NCBI GenBank assembly: GCA_934045905.1
Contig: OW203773.1
Coordinates: 16,975,246 to 17,039,245 of the forward strand
Source of the DNA: Leuctra nigra
Taxonomy: Eukaryota > Arthropoda > Insecta > Plecoptera > Leuctridae
DNA: 64,000 nucleotides
Direction: 5' to 3'
Positions 41,684 to 54,237 of the stretch are shown here, one piece after another (positions within the stretch are counted from its first letter, which is position 1; each line of letters starts with the position of its first letter). A model generated the notes under the pieces. That model was not told the origin of the DNA. It did no database searches and was given only the letters and a program-made list of their open reading frames with translations. A program made the translations under genes and the position numbers.

Positions 41684-43103
41684 CTAGGAAAACGCTCAGT
41701 GTAACGCGTTGATGAGCGAGCACGGGTACGTGCAAATTCTCGAACCGGAAATGCGTACACAACGCACAGAAAACATATACATCCATATTGAATTGATTAT
41801 GATATCAACTTAAGGCCAATCCATATCACGTGACTTTATTTCTCTACATCCGATCAAAAGAAATAGTTACCTATGAGTACATACCTTACATCGTTCATGT
41901 TGAGTAATCCAAGGTGATTTATGAAGGAAATTCACTGCATACTGGAGCTTATCAATATTTGCAGTCAATATTATTTAATTTTGCAGTGGTTTTATAATAA
42001 AAACAACACAAATATCGTGTATACGTACGCGTGTGAAGACTGTCAAAACCAAGTGCTGTTATTTTAAATATTACATTCATAATAGTGGATATAATTAATA
42101 TCTCAACATTTCGTTGGAAAGATGAAGAGAGAGCGCATGTTTTGTTGGCAAAATTGTGTCAGGTTTGTGATGCATATATGCCTTTTTATTAGAGTAATGT
42201 TTGCTGTTCTTGGCAACTCGTAGGATTTCCTTAAACTTCAGGTCTTGATTTGAGAATATTTAGGTGCCAGGAAGTAAAATCATCTAATAAGTTATTTTCG
42301 CAGTTCTTTTCTGCTTAGATAAGTTCCAACAGATGTGTCCTAACTTATCTGATGAGTAAGAAGTATTTGCTAAACTGAACCCTTCCAAATGAAAATGTGT
42401 AGCTTTTTGGTTGAAAAGTCACGTGGTATGCAGCCACCTTAAAAGTGTATGCTTTTCATCGAAACTTTAAAATAGCATCTAAGCACCTGGTTCATAAAGC
42501 AAATCAGAATCAATTTTCAATTGGCACTGGAAAACATTCATTTCGATACTTCATTACTGACAGATATTAAAAATATAAATAACTTCATACGTTCTTAACT
42601 GATTGGGATGACATTTTGTAAAATAAGAGACAATATTGGTCTTAATGATCATGCAAAATATGAGTTTGATCAGAATTATCGAAGACCGTTTTCATTTTTC
42701 AGCCTATCAGGAGATATTTATTTAAATTTTAACCAATGAATGGATTTCAAAAAAAATATGGTATGCAAACAGAGAAGGTTGGTTTTACATGTGTACAACA
42801 TTTCAGCTCGATCAAAGAAAAACTCTGACCTGTATAGCCAAAATATGAGTTTGATCAGATTTATCGAAGACCAGTTTCATTTTTCAACCTACCATCAGGA
42901 GATGTTTATTTAAATTTTAACCAATCAATTTTTTTCAAAAAAATTAGGGGTCAGCAAACAGAAAAGGTTGTCTCCACATGTGTGCAAAATTTCAGCTCGA
43001 TCGAAAAAAAACTCTGACCCGTCAGTAAACGGAAAAAAAAAACAGAGGTCCGTGCCAAAAGAGCCAAAAGGAGACGCTCGCTTCGCTCGCTCAATAATTA
43101 ACA
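41684..43103 (-). mobile_element. Helitron-like element, family H2, copy 1
   Basis: CTAG at 41684 with GAAAACGCTCAGTGTAACGC is the 3' end; GACGCTCGCTTCGCTCGCTC near 43100 is the complement of the 5' end. Interior repeats AATATGAGTTTGATCAG and TTTCAGCTCGATC occur twice. It contains dispersed repeat G (42050-42390). Same ends and interior as 49313-50728. Confidence 0.55.
42050..42390 (+). repeat. Dispersed repeat G, copy 2
   Basis: Pairs with 15562-15850; shares TAGTGGATATAATTAATATC and TTGTGTCAGGTTTG. Class unknown. Confidence 0.65.
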
Positions 43104-44060
43104 CAATGAAATACTATACATTTTACATGAATACATTAATACAGAACCAAGGTAGTTGTTTATGTTGTTTTCGAAATATGCAAGAAAAAAGATCGATTAG
43201 ACGAAGTAACAACATCAATTGATCCAAAGTGTTGTAACTTTGATAAATTTAAATATACTTTTCTCCGAAAGTTGACGATATTATTTTCTCGAATAATTCA
43301 GTGTAGAAATAAGCAAGTATTTAATGATTAAACAAGAAAAACATTTTAAAAACAGTGTCGATCACAACATTATTTCAGCCCAGCATGATAAAAGGGTGCA
43401 ATACTGAAGGTTTGCAGAATTTTACAGAAAAAATATTTTGTTGGCAAAATTCCATTTCGAATCATAAAAGATCAGCCCATTGGAATGTATTGGATTTCAA
43501 TTTTTTTCCTACAATCATCACCAAAGTTTAAACCGAGACCATCCCATTCCCGTCGTCCCCTAAACTATTCTTCATAAAAAAAACAGAAAAGAAAAAAAAT
43601 CAGATTTACCGAATTTAAATTTTTCTGCTTATATCATAAAAGCTGTTGAAACACATAAATACCTAAGATAATATTGTATTTTTATGTAAATGTAAGTTAC
43701 GTTCTATTTATCTTCCCACATGGTAAAAAGAAAGCAGAATAAAAGTGTTTACGTTTGGTGAAGCCGTTAGAAAAAAAACAGGAATATCAATTATTAATAT
43801 AATGTATAGCAATTGAACTAACCTTAAAGTCCAGTAGGTTCATAATAATGCATATTCAAAAAATAATCAGCCCATTCGAGCCATAGGATTCCGTTAAAAT
43901 GAACATTCAATGTAAAAAAGTCAAAAGTATATCAATTGAAAACCGTATTGCTCCAAAATTTTAAGTAATACATTTTAAAAGTGATTCAACTTAAAAATTA
44001 AGTAAATTCTTCTGATTGTGTGGCCACAAAAATGCAACTTGTTTCATAGAGTTTTGCATT
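43104..44060. other. Unassigned AT-rich stretch
   Basis: No coding frame or repeat pairing recognised. Confidence 0.4.
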
Positions 44061-44065
44061 CAAAT

Positions 44066-44447
44066 AACGGTAGTGAGCGTGGCCTTGAAGAGTGTTTTAA
44101 TCGCTTTTTATCAATATCTTTTACCAATGTAATTGTTAACAAAATAGGGCTTTGTACGCGTATTCAAAACAGTTCAATGAAAATAATTTCATAGTTTGGA
44201 ATAAGTTATTAGTTTTATTTTGTCCAACAGATGTTTAGTGCCCGAAAATTAGAAAAATTATGGAACTAAACATCTGTTGGACAAAATAAAACTAATAACT
44301 TATTCTAAACTATGAAATAATTTTCATTGAACTGTTCTGAATACGCGTACAAAGCCCTATTTTGTTAACAATGACATTGGTAAAAGATATTGATAAAAAT
44401 CGATTAAAAAACTCTTCAAGGTTAAACTCACTACCCAGCCGTCTTAA
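44066..44447. mobile_element. TTAA foldback family B, copy 5
   Basis: Near-perfect arms (AATAGGGCTTTGTACGCGTA and its complement). The left terminal TTAA is lost, the right ends CAGCCGTCTTAA. Confidence 0.85.
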
Positions 44448-44754
44448 AGTCATGACAAAAATGTGAAATTACAAAATATCGGCAAAACTAACGGAGCAGT
44501 AACCATGCAGGAGGAGGGGGGGGGGGGGGCTTGTCAGATGACGTAATCCAGCATCCAACATGGCGTGAAATCCGCCCGCTAATGAGTTGCAATAACTCCG
44601 AGCAGCGTCTGAAAAACATGGCTAAGTACGCGGCTCCAGGATAAATCTCCAGCGCTCCAGCGTGCTAGATCCTGGAGGTAAACACGTGATCTGATGTACA
44701 GTCGCGGTCACGAGTTCGTGCAGCATGCGGTGTAACGTCGCACGCGTCTGCAAC
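44448..44754. other. Unique GC-richer segment after a G homopolymer
   Basis: A G run at about 44516-44530 is followed by 230 bp of unique, balanced sequence with CCAGCGCTCCAGCG. Noncoding. Confidence 0.3.
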
Positions 44755-45060
44755 TAGGTTATTGACACGAACTTCTTTTGTTTTACATCAGCAATGCAAA
44801 ATTATTGAATTTTCCACCTGAGGACGGACATTTTGTTGGCACGTTGACGGGTCAGATTTACAACTTCTTGGAGGTAAATCGATGTATTTTTGTAATGTGA
44901 GTGATTCCTCTTCGTACTAAAGATATCTCCGGAACCTACAATTTCCCAGGTACCCATTAACTATAAAATATCGTCAAAAAAGCAGAGAATCACAGCTATT
45001 CTGCGTGCCATCAAGATGGTGGCAGGCAACAATGAGATGACATCACGTGCAAACTATGAA
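44755..45060. mobile_element. MITE family C
   Basis: CACGAACTTCTTTTGTTTTA at the left and ATCACGTGCAAACTATGAA at the right match the copies at 47453 and 49733; the extreme left terminus has decayed. Confidence 0.65.
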
Positions 45061-45145
45061 AAGAATGATGGACGTTGGGAAGGATAGGGTCGTGGCATAT
45101 TAGCAGGGAACCTTCCCAGCACTTGCTTGTCGACTGAGGAAACTT
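45061..45145 (-). mobile_element. SINE family fragment
   Basis: TTGGGAAGGATAGGGTCGTG and GGAACCTTCCCAGCACTTGC match the body. It directly abuts MITE C. Confidence 0.7.
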
Positions 45146-45194
45146 TGATAAAATATCAGTCAACTGTTTCTGAAACCGAAATTGTGAAAAGCGG

Positions 45195-45225
45195 GATTAG
45201 CTGGCGAGAGCGACCGCTCCATTAG
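45195..45225 (+). repeat. Isolated GCGACCGCTCC hairpin terminus
   Basis: TGGCGAGAGCGACCGCTCCATTAG is a diverged copy of the hairpin-CTAG terminus at 17335 and 9375, here without a recognisable element body. Confidence 0.4.
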
Positions 45226-46038
45226 ATCCATTAGGCTGTAAGGGACATTGCCTCCCCCCCCCCCCCCCCCCCAACTTATCATGTCTCAAAGAACGTTTAT
45301 CAGGATTTTAACACTTGAAAAAACTCATTTGGGACTTTACAATAGCTAAGCTCTTTAAGTTAAAATGTGATTTAGAAAACCTGCAAGTTCGTCTGATGAA
45401 AGAGTCTACAATGTTTTGGTTTGGACTGTACATTCTAATGACACTCGGGAGAATGAAAAGTGACGTAATTAAGAAGTTTTATGAAACAACGGCAAATCGT
45501 CCCGCTTTAGGTATTTAAAATCCAGGATTCTAGAGACAGGTGCCCCCTTGCCCTCCCCCCTTGCTCAACCCCACCCCTGCTGACACTAATGACTCTGTAT
45601 GAAGCTCAATTTTTAAATTTTGAGAGAAGTTGACAGGATTTACAATAATATGGAAGTTGGTTGCTATGGTAACAGACCTAGATATTGTTGTTTGGCTGGT
45701 TGACAAGTAATTTTTTAATAGTTCAATCAATTTTTAAATGCAATTGGGAAAAAAAATATTAAATAGAAATACAGAAATACAGAAATGGTATAAAAAATCA
45801 TGAAATGGTATTAAGAAAGATAAAGTAAATTATTATTTATATACTGAAAGCATATCTTCCAGTTAGATTTTGGTCAGCTTTTGGACCAAAGAGATTTTTG
45901 ATTACATTATTATGTAATCGTATACTCCATACTTAAAAGTTTGAAGGGCTGTAAAGTTTTAAAAAGTCCGCACCCACTTAGGATGAAAAAATCACGAGCA
46001 CACACCAAACTCTGCAAACCACACTTTACTGTCGGCCT
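45226..46038. other. Unassigned stretch
   Basis: A C run of 17 at about 45256. The small open frame 45315-45518 has no family features. Confidence 0.4.
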
Positions 46039-46177
46039 GGAGGGTTATTCTAAATTCCCGTGTCGTCTCGTTTCACGTGATACGGGCTCACTGCACACTG
46101 GAGTGCTATCTATTTAACACGGCAGTGACGCCGTATCAATTGATACGAGACGACAAGGAAATTTAGAATCACCCTCC
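46039..46177. mobile_element. Foldback MITE (139 bp)
   Basis: GGAGGGTTATTCTAAATTCC and AATTTAGAATCACCCTCC are terminal inverted repeats; GTGTCGTCTCG pairs with CGAGACGAC. Confidence 0.75.
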
Positions 46178-47452
46178 TGGGCTAACTTTTTGGCTGAAGG
46201 GACGCATTGAGAAATTAAATATGATAGCGGGCCACAAACAAAAAAACGATTATCCGCAGACATTATAAGGAGGGGAGTTGGGGCAACAACGGGGGTGGGG
46301 GGGGGGGGGGGTCCTCAAATTAGACCGAATTAGATTGAAGATTAGATTGAACATCTCTATGATTAGATTGAATTTGGTGCACTTTTATTCGTTTTCGCAT
46401 CGATTTATGTAACTCTTTTGATTATGGAAGATTGTTTAACGATTTGATCTCGGAATAAATTTGGTAAGCAATAGATTCAAATATTTATTAAAAAGTATCA
46501 CTGAAAAGAGGAGATACATTTTCTGTCACGGATACATATAAGCTTTGGTACCATTTTGAGACATATTACTTCCACTATTCAAGAATACTTTCGATCCCGA
46601 TTAAAAATGAATTAATAATATTTAAATCCCACATATGCCACCATTTGTGAAAGAAATTAAATTTCGCATTTCTCTTCCAAAGGTGCTACTTGTAGCTTGC
46701 TACAACTGATTAACAATGTATTTAGTTGAGTTTACTCATAATGTGAAAGTCATTGCTTATTGCCACGGAAATATAATACAAATCATCTGTTAAATTTAAT
46801 TGTGCATTAAAAACCGGCTCTAAAACTAAGTGTTTCCCAGTCAAGTTAGCGGTTGTTCCTAAAGTTTCTAGTCAAGAGTGTATCAATACCACCGGGCAAG
46901 TTAGCGGGGTGGAATTGAAAGATTGAGGTCACCCCCTCCCCTTCCACCCCGGTGTGACCGATTTATTTCAACTGGGTCCTGACCCATTTCCCAGATCCCC
47001 CACTTTATCCTGGTTTATGATACTGCATTGCCAGCTAGTTACCGACTGATAATTGTGGAAATATGACTTGGTTACGGAAGAGCTCGAGGTGGTGGGAAAT
47101 GTAGGTGGCGTGGCAGTACTAACTTGTCATATAGGTTTGTGCTATATTCGTATGAATGCTTTTCATTACCATATTCATGAAATAAATTGATTACTATTTG
47201 GATGCGAAAAAGGAAGCTTGCAATTGATATTGTTTCCACAGCAACCCACTGAATATATTACGGGGATGAGTAAATATGACAGCAGCGCATACATCACATA
47301 TTATGTGATATTTAAATAGGTACGATATGATTGCAGTATGCAACATTTATCCATACACATTTCTCATATGAGAGAAAGGATGTTATCCCTTATTTTTATC
47401 CAGGAAACAAGTTCCCCGAGATAACATTGTTACATCATGTGAAAGAAACTAA
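46178..47452. other. Unassigned stretch
   Basis: A G run at about 46297. 46815-46990 is a GC-richer unique patch. No gene recognised. Confidence 0.35.
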
Positions 47453-47650
47453 TTCATAGCTTGCACGAACTTTTTTGTTTTATATCAGCAATGCAAAAGA
47501 TTGAATTTTCCCCCGAGGGTAACACTCTCCTACAAGTGCCCAGGAAACAATTAAAAAACTAGTATCACCAAAAAGCATGGAATCCCAGCTATTGGTAATG
47601 GTGCCATCAATGTGGTGGCAACAATGAGTGGCATCACATACAAACTATGC
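47453..47650. mobile_element. MITE family C, short copy
   Basis: TTCATAGCTTGCACGAAC and CACATACAAACTATG are the terminal repeats; interior TATCAGCAATGCAAAAGATT is shared with the 44755 copy. Confidence 0.65.
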
Positions 47651-48082
47651 ATATTATACTGAGATAGCGCCGGGGAACGTGTTGATAAGTGCATTAATTA
47701 CACTATTGTAGTTCCATTTACTGATTATCATAAAAAAATGTTAACAATTTGATTGTCATTCATTGAATGGATTGTTGTTAGAACACTTCCACTTTGGTCA
47801 AGTCCCTTAGAATGATTCCCAGCCTATTGGATAACACAAAATCCAATATGCAGTGAACATCCCTCTCAGTTGTTTCTATGACATCAAAACATTCGACCTC
47901 CAAATTTCGCTAGTGTCACAGGAAATCAACTTTCCGTGTCCAATTTTGACGTTTCATCAAAATTCAAGTGTCTCCAATCATCAGCTCTACGAAATACTTC
48001 TTCTCAAGAGTCGTGAAATCACGAAGAATTAATCAGCCAAACAAGTGTCAAGTCACCACCGAAGTAAGAAAAACATTTCACC

Positions 48083-48772
48083 ATGGACAACTTCTTGAGC
48101 ACCTACACACAGGACTTCCTCTGGCCCTACGTGAAAACCATCCCAATCCGCACAGGCCCGGCATACTCCACAGTCCCACAGCCCTCGGAGCTCATGGGCC
48201 CCCCGCTCTGCCTCTGCCACGACTGGAGTAAACGGGGCCCGACACCGCCCCTGCTCGATCCCAAACTGTATCCGGCCCGCGTGGGCCCGAGCCCCCCGAC
48301 AGACGCCTCCCGCTACGACCAACCCAACACATATCTTCGCAAACTCCATGAAAAGTACCCTTACCTCTACAACGTCCTCAAGTCCATCCCACCCGACGAC
48401 CTTCTGTCTCGAGTCTACAACGACCGCAATCGGACGACCTACCAAGTCGACTACAGCAAAGAGGGTTTGACGCCCTCCGACGACTACGACGCCCTTGTAC
48501 TCGGGAGTCACCTGGAATGCGGACGGGCCGAGGGGCCGGTCTACACTCAAGGGCGACTGTTCGATGACGAGTGTCGCCCGCAGATGCGCCGGCCGATTGC
48601 GTTCCGTCCGGCTGTCATCACAAACAGCGTGCAAGTGAAGGGCGCGAGTGGGAAGATGGGCACGCCGCCGCCAGTGTACAGGCCCGGGATCAGTGAGTAC
48701 ATGGACAGTGTCAGTAAGCTGGGCGGAGTCATCATCAGCTCGAAGATGATGTATCCCAAGATGCAGCACTAA
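48083..48772 (+). CDS. Intronless 229-codon gene, possible sperm/cilium protein
   Basis: I do not recognise the family. The ATG sits in a strong context (TTCACCATGG), follows about 100 bp of unique leader, and the frame stays open to TAA at 48770 in GC-rich sequence that stands out from its AT-rich surroundings, with strong third-position G/C bias. The product is soluble, with no signal peptide or membrane segment. It is rich in Pro, Tyr and Asp, with PSELMGPPLCLCHDWSKRGP near residue 35, TTYQVDYSKEGL near 129 and SEYMDSVSKLGGVIISSKMM near the C-terminus. The TTYQVDYS stretch and short Pro/Tyr-rich makeup recall axonemal microtubule-associated proteins; this is only a guess. Lack of introns would fit a testis-expressed gene or retrogene. 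The overlapping antisense frame is a shadow. Confidence 0.75.
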   Translation: MDNFLSTYTQDFLWPYVKTIPIRTGPAYSTVPQPSELMGPPLCLCHDWSKRGPTPPLLDPKLYPARVGPSPPTDASRYDQPNTYLRKLHEKYPYLYNVLKSIPPDDLLSRVYNDRNRTTYQVDYSKEGLTPSDDYDALVLGSHLECGRAEGPVYTQGRLFDDECRPQMRRPIAFRPAVITNSVQVKGASGKMGTPPPVYRPGISEYMDSVSKLGGVIISSKMMYPKMQH

Positions 48773-48867
48773 CTTGTCTTGTCATGTTGTTGAATGTATG
48801 TCGTGGACAGCATGAAAAATATAACAAATTTTGTCATATTCTTGAGCTGTCTAAAGGTTTACTGTAT

Positions 48868-49005
48868 TGTGTCGCACTGTTCTGCAGCTAGGCTAATGGC
48901 GACGGATGATTGATTATGATGATGATATTGTAAGATGATGATGAAGAATAGGTGAGGATGGACTGTGGGAAGGAGGCGGTCGTGGTCTATTAGTAAGGAA
49001 CAAGG
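48868..49005 (-). mobile_element. SINE family fragment
   Basis: GTCGCACTGTTCTGCAGCTA, ATGGCGACGGATGATTG and GGGAAGGAGGCGGTCGTGG match the body. It lies about 95 bp after the stop of the intronless gene. Confidence 0.8.
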
Positions 49006-49044
49006 AACTAACTGTGGCCTTGAACCGACTCGATAATTAAGGTA

Positions 49045-49238
49045 GATTCACACGGCCGTTTCAAACTTCACAAGTTTGCCGCAGTTCCGAATCGCCGTTC
49101 CAAAAACCTTCGTGTGAACTATGAAAAGATTCGAACTGCGAAGATTGAGTTCCAAACTTTCATAGTTCACACGGGCGTTATTGGAACGGCGATTTGGAAC
49201 TTCGGCAAACTTGGGAAGTTTGGAACGGCCTTGTGAAT
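49045..49238. mobile_element. Foldback MITE (194 bp)
   Basis: ATTCACACGGCCGTT and AACGGCCTTGTGAAT are terminal repeats; GTTCCAAAAACC and GTTATTGGAAC-type inner arms and TGTGAACTATGAAA/TTTCATAGTTCACA pair. Confidence 0.8.
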
Positions 49239-49732
49239 GCATATTATGCGGGACACGGAACTTGTACCTAATCATTGAACATCTGTAAATGCAGCCTCGT
49301 TATGTTGTGATACTAGGAAAACGCTCAGTGTAACGCGTTGGTGAGCGAGCACGGGGACGTGCAAATTCTCGAACCGGAAATGCGTACACAAGCACAAAAA
49401 ACATATACATCCATATTGAATTAAAATATGATCACTCAATAGGAATCCTGCTCGTGACGTCACAGTGGTAGAAAAATGGAGGCTGCTATGGTAGGGGAAA
49501 TGTGTCAAAGCTCTAAATAATAGCAATAAATCATATTTATCAGATGAATATTTAACTTGAACATGTGTAAAGATAAATATTGCGTATTATTATTAGCTTG
49601 TACTTACTTAAATATCTTTCTTTCACAAGTAATCACTCAAAATATGAGATTTGGATTGCCCCTGTCAGATTTGTTTTTCCCTATACTTTTGTATAGGTTA
49701 CTATGGCAACCTTTTCTCATGCAGGATGCCTA

Positions 49733-50027
49733 TTCATAGTTTGCTCGAGGTTCTTTTGTTTTACATCAACAATGTAAAAAAGTATATTTTCGGCCATTTT
49801 GGTGTACAGTTGTCAAGTTGATTTAAACTAATTATTATCAATTAGTTGAAGATAGTTTGGAAATGAGGTGGTTTTATACATATAATAACTTCTTCTGCAG
49901 CCTACAATTGCACAGGTTACCATAAATACTATCAAATAAATACTGAAAAACAGATTGACAATCATTCTGACATGTTACACCAAGATGGCCGCGCAACAAT
50001 GAGATGATGTCACAAGCAAACTATGAA
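49733..50027. mobile_element. MITE family C
   Basis: TTCATAGTTTGCTCG and AAGCAAACTATGAA terminal repeats; CCAAGATGGCCGCGCAAC near the right end. Confidence 0.75.
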
Positions 50028-50098
50028 TTAACACAACATATTATGCTTTTCATTGAAATTTGAAAATAACATCTAAGCATCCTGGTAAATATAGCAAA

Positions 50099-50337
50099 AG
50101 GCCATTTAAGAAAGTCAAAGCGCATGCGATAAAGCCTGACAGGTCCACAGCCGTCTAGTGTGTAGTGACTAGTTCTGTTTAGTGTCTGTCATATAAATAC
50201 GTGTTGTTTTCGAGAAGGCTGTGGGTGGGATGACGTCACGCCAGTCCTTTGAAGTGCGCACTGCGCATGCGTTTAAGCCTGATAACATTAGTACCACACC
50301 TCACCAACAGATGTATCTTTACTTTCTTAAATGGCCT
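50099..50337. mobile_element. TIR element (239 bp)
   Basis: AGGCCATTTAAGAAAGT and ACTTTCTTAAATGGCCT are perfect 17-bp inverted repeats; subterminal GCGCATGCG and CGCATGCG also pair. Its absence from the paralogous H2 copy gives an empty site. Confidence 0.8.
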
Positions 50338-50759
50338 ATTGGCACTGGAAAACATTCATTTTGATACTTCATTACTGACAGATATTAAAAATGTTAATAA
50401 GTTCATACGTTCTTAACTGATTGGGATGACATTTTGTAAAATAAGAGACAATGTTGGTCTTACTGATCGTGCAAAATATGAGTTTGATCTGAATTATCGA
50501 AGACCGTTTTCATTTTTCAGCCTATCAGGAGATATTTATTTAAATTTTAACCAATGAATGGATTTTAAAAAAATTTGGAGCCTGCAAACAGAAAAGGTTG
50601 TCTGTACATGTGTGCAAAATTTCAGATCGATCGAAGAAAAACTCTGACCTGTACAGCCTCACCCAACAGAAAAAAAAAAAAACAGAGGTCCGTGCCAAAT
50701 GAGCCGAAAGGAGACGCTCGCTCAAAAAGCCAGTGATGTATCCAGTCTTGCAAATCATC

Positions 50760-51325
50760 CCTCTGTATACAAATAGGTATCAATCAATCTAGGCAACTTG
50801 TTATAGTATGTCGTTGTCGGCTTACGTATTATCACAGCATAAGAGTTGACCAAACATACAGGATACTGATGAATGTATCACTTGACTGTATAACACGCTT
50901 GAGGGTAGGCAACACAACTTGCACGCTTGTGCGGCGGGACAGTATCTCGCTGAGTATTAGGGGAGTGGGAGTGTTCGTTTTGGGGAATGAGACATTTGTG
51001 TCTTTTATGACTTTAGTTACAGAGATTGAATCTTTTAATCAGATAAAATCAATAGTCCCTGGTCTTACGACTGTTTTATTTGTTAAAGTATTGGATCAGC
51101 TGAATACGTATTTTAAATGTCACACAGTCCCTAGGTGGATGCACCGTCCAATTGATTAAATTTGATCTTCTACTCTCTTAGGAGCTAGACTATAGGGAGT
51201 TGGGGTATTTGCTTTTCTTGAGTGAAACTTTAACTTTCACAGGTGACATTTGTACATGGTACTATGACCTGCTCCATGCTCCACCTAAAATGTTTGAACT
51301 AAATTCTTGAGCCGACCAAATCACT
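50760..51325. other. Unassigned stretch
   Basis: The 96-codon frame at 50869-51159 has no recognisable domain and I do not call it a gene. Confidence 0.35.
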
Positions 51326-51609
51326 AAAAAAAAATCTGGGGCTTAACGTCGCACTGTTTTGCAGCGAGTAAAATGGCGACGGATGAATGATTATGATGAT
51401 GATTGGGAGATGATGGTGAAGAGTTGGTGAGGATGGAAGGTGGGAAGGAGGCGGTCGTGGACTATTGGTAGGGTACCTTCCCAGCATTTGCCTGTCGACT
51501 AAGGAAATACCACGAAAAAACACCAGTCAGGAAGGACGGCCGCGGGAATCGAACCCGGGCCTCCGGAATACAAGTTCAGAGCGAATTATCACTTAGCCAA
51601 CCTGTTCCG
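51326..51609 (-). mobile_element. tRNA-derived SINE, full-length
   Basis: Minus-strand copy matching 34001-34280 over its whole length: the head complement is GCGGGAATCGAACCCGGGCC to CCAACCTGTTCCG; the body has GATGGAAGGTGGGAAGGAGG; the tail end is a run of T on the minus-strand reading (A9 here). Confidence 0.85.
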
Positions 51610-53955
51610 TTATTTGAAGATATTACCTACATTCATTCAAAGTTCATTGTTTCATTTCCTTTATTTTGAATCAAAAGTCAAAATATCATATCTTTTTATC
51701 TCTCATTCTTCAATTAACTTAGTAGTCCTGTTCCTTGGTTTAATTTGTTAAAATTACTTCTTCATTAGAGTTCTGATTCAAACAATGAACTTTGAAACTA
51801 AATTAATTTGTTGATATTTAATTCTGATATAACAGATTTCAAATTAATGTAGTACTTGGAGGTTATACTTACCTTGGAAAGAAGTCTCGCAAAGCATATT
51901 TTACAAGACCGATTCTCCAACTTCGAGTTTCAACTGCACAGTCCCGTAGAATATGATAATTTCGCTCTCATTTCGAGAGCTCCAAAGTGGAAAACCATTA
52001 TTCAGCTGACACTTGCATTGCTCTTGTTTTTTGTTGCATTTTGCTTGCGAATTCCAACCCCATGGGAGATATGTGGTAGTTTCTACTTCAATAAACAACA
52101 ACTACTACTGAGTAGACTTTTAAATTATTAATGCAACATTACGCTGTGTGAATGGTTATAAAAGTACCTACAGAGAAAATATTTTTTTGTTTTTTTGCGA
52201 ATGTAATTTGTGGTTGTCAAAGACATGATAACAATTTTAATTTATATTTTTTTATGGAGTTTGTTTGAAAAGTTTTTAGATTAATGTCCTTGCTTCATTT
52301 TAAAGACAGATTATGAATACTGATGTTAGATTTGAATAATATAAGAACTGAGGCTGGGGTTTTCGACTTTCGGTGTTTTGGTAATTAGTTAAAAGTAAAG
52401 ATGCCGTAATTTAATTCATGAATAATTGCATATTTTATCTTCTTTCTGGTGTACCTATTACATACTTTTACATTTAATTGATTTTTTTACATAAGTTCTC
52501 CTAACTAATTGAAATAGGAAATACAAAAATCAGTTTATTAGTATAGCTATTTTTTAAAGTGTGTTTTTTGTGCATTTTGATTTTACACTTTGTGCATTTT
52601 TTAAATGAGTTCAATTAGTTCAAATCCAAACGAAAAATTTCAAATTTTCATTCAAAGTAGATAGTTTGAAAATGTTGCACAATGACTATTCTCTTTTGAA
52701 TATTCCTACCTACTATACGTTTATTCTTCTCGAATTCCTTCATTGTAACATAGCCAATAAAAAGTAAAAATAATTCATTTTGATTCACAAAACCTAAAGC
52801 TTTGAAATTAATCCAAACGACCTACTTTATTCAAAAGTTGAAACGAGCTGTGCAACATTTCCAACCATTCCAAAAATAAAATGCATACGCGAAATCAGAT
52901 TGAACCCATGTATTTGTGCATAGAAAGTTTTACATTTCACAACGATTTTAACTTATTGAGACCAACATAGCTTTCAATCCATATTACTACTTTTGTTTTC
53001 AGTGACAATTTGAAGTGATAGATTACACATATGAGATCGGAACTTTATCGTGAATTTCACAGGAAGGTGACTGTAAAATACAGGAAGCTAGTTGCAAATA
53101 ACTGAACGAATTTACAACATCTTCTACAATGGTGCAATGCAGAGTGGTGGTTAAATTAAATGAAATTCCGCATGTTTTAGCGGCTAATGTGCAGACAAAG
53201 TAGAATATTACGTGGCCAAATTGCTAATATTAGGACAAAGGATGCATGCATTTGACATTATTGCAAGAGAAGAATTCTTCAAATGCAGGAGGTTCTAAAA
53301 TGTGAAGCTGGATATTACTTTCCTTTGTGAGGAAAATGTTAGCTTCGTATATTTGAAGACAATGAAAACTCTGCATTTTCATTGACATTAAATTTAAAGA
53401 CAATATGAATGAACAAGTGTTTGGTGGAGAGCAAAACTAATTTGACGTTTCTGAGTTTCTGCTTTGGGGATAGCTTTTTATGATCTAGTACAAATCTTAA
53501 AAGGAAAATCTTAGCTTCGCGTAACTTGGCTGCTAATTTTGATTAACTTTTCCTTGTCTAGTTGCTAATATTTAAACAAATTCAAGAGTTGACAACTCTT
53601 AGTGCATAGCAACTTCAACTTGCCATAATGCCAAAAACATCAGACCGTACTTTTACATTGTCAAGTGTCTAATAATGAGTGAAATTAGTAACCAAATCAG
53701 GCCAAAGTAACATTGTGCGCCTGTTGTAACTTTAGATGGCCAAATTTGTAGTAGGTACTGATAAAGTCTAACATTACGTTAAGTCTAACATTAAGTCTAA
53801 CATGGCCGATTTGATAAGATTGTGGTCCTAAATTAACTGTAAATTGTCAATTACTTATATTTATACCCTCGCTTAACTTTAAAAATGCCTATTTCCTGAG
53901 AACTGGTAACATCTCAGTGCGGGAAGGCACTCGCTCGACAGAACAGCCCCCCTGC
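51610..53955. other. AT-rich 3' flank of the ATP synthase c gene
   Basis: No gene recognised. The open frame at 51856-52131 lacks family features; CTTCAATAAACAACAACTAC near 52090 resembles a retroelement 3' end. The 3' UTR of the minus-strand gene must start just below 53956, but no clear AATAAA is visible nearby. Confidence 0.4.

Positions 53956-54237
<282 letters not shown>

Larger units (their letters stand above)
49313..50728 (-). mobile_element. Helitron-like element, family H2, copy 2
   Basis: CTAG at 49313 and GAGACGCTCGCTC near 50725 match the ends of 41684-43103, as do the first 120 bp and last 390 bp. It contains MITE C (49733-50027) and the element at 50099-50337, both absent from copy 1 at the corresponding point (around 42510). 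Confidence 0.55.

Noticed and set aside
48053..48769. 238-codon antisense frame over the intronless gene
   Set aside because: Shadow frame from the GC-rich codon bias of the + strand gene; its start lacks context and the sense frame has the better start and composition.
50869..51159. 96-codon open frame as a gene
   Set aside because: No domain, splice context or compositional support.
51856..52131. 91-codon frame with a hydrophobic stretch
   Set aside because: The hydrophobic segment alone is weak evidence; the end resembles a retroelement 3' region.
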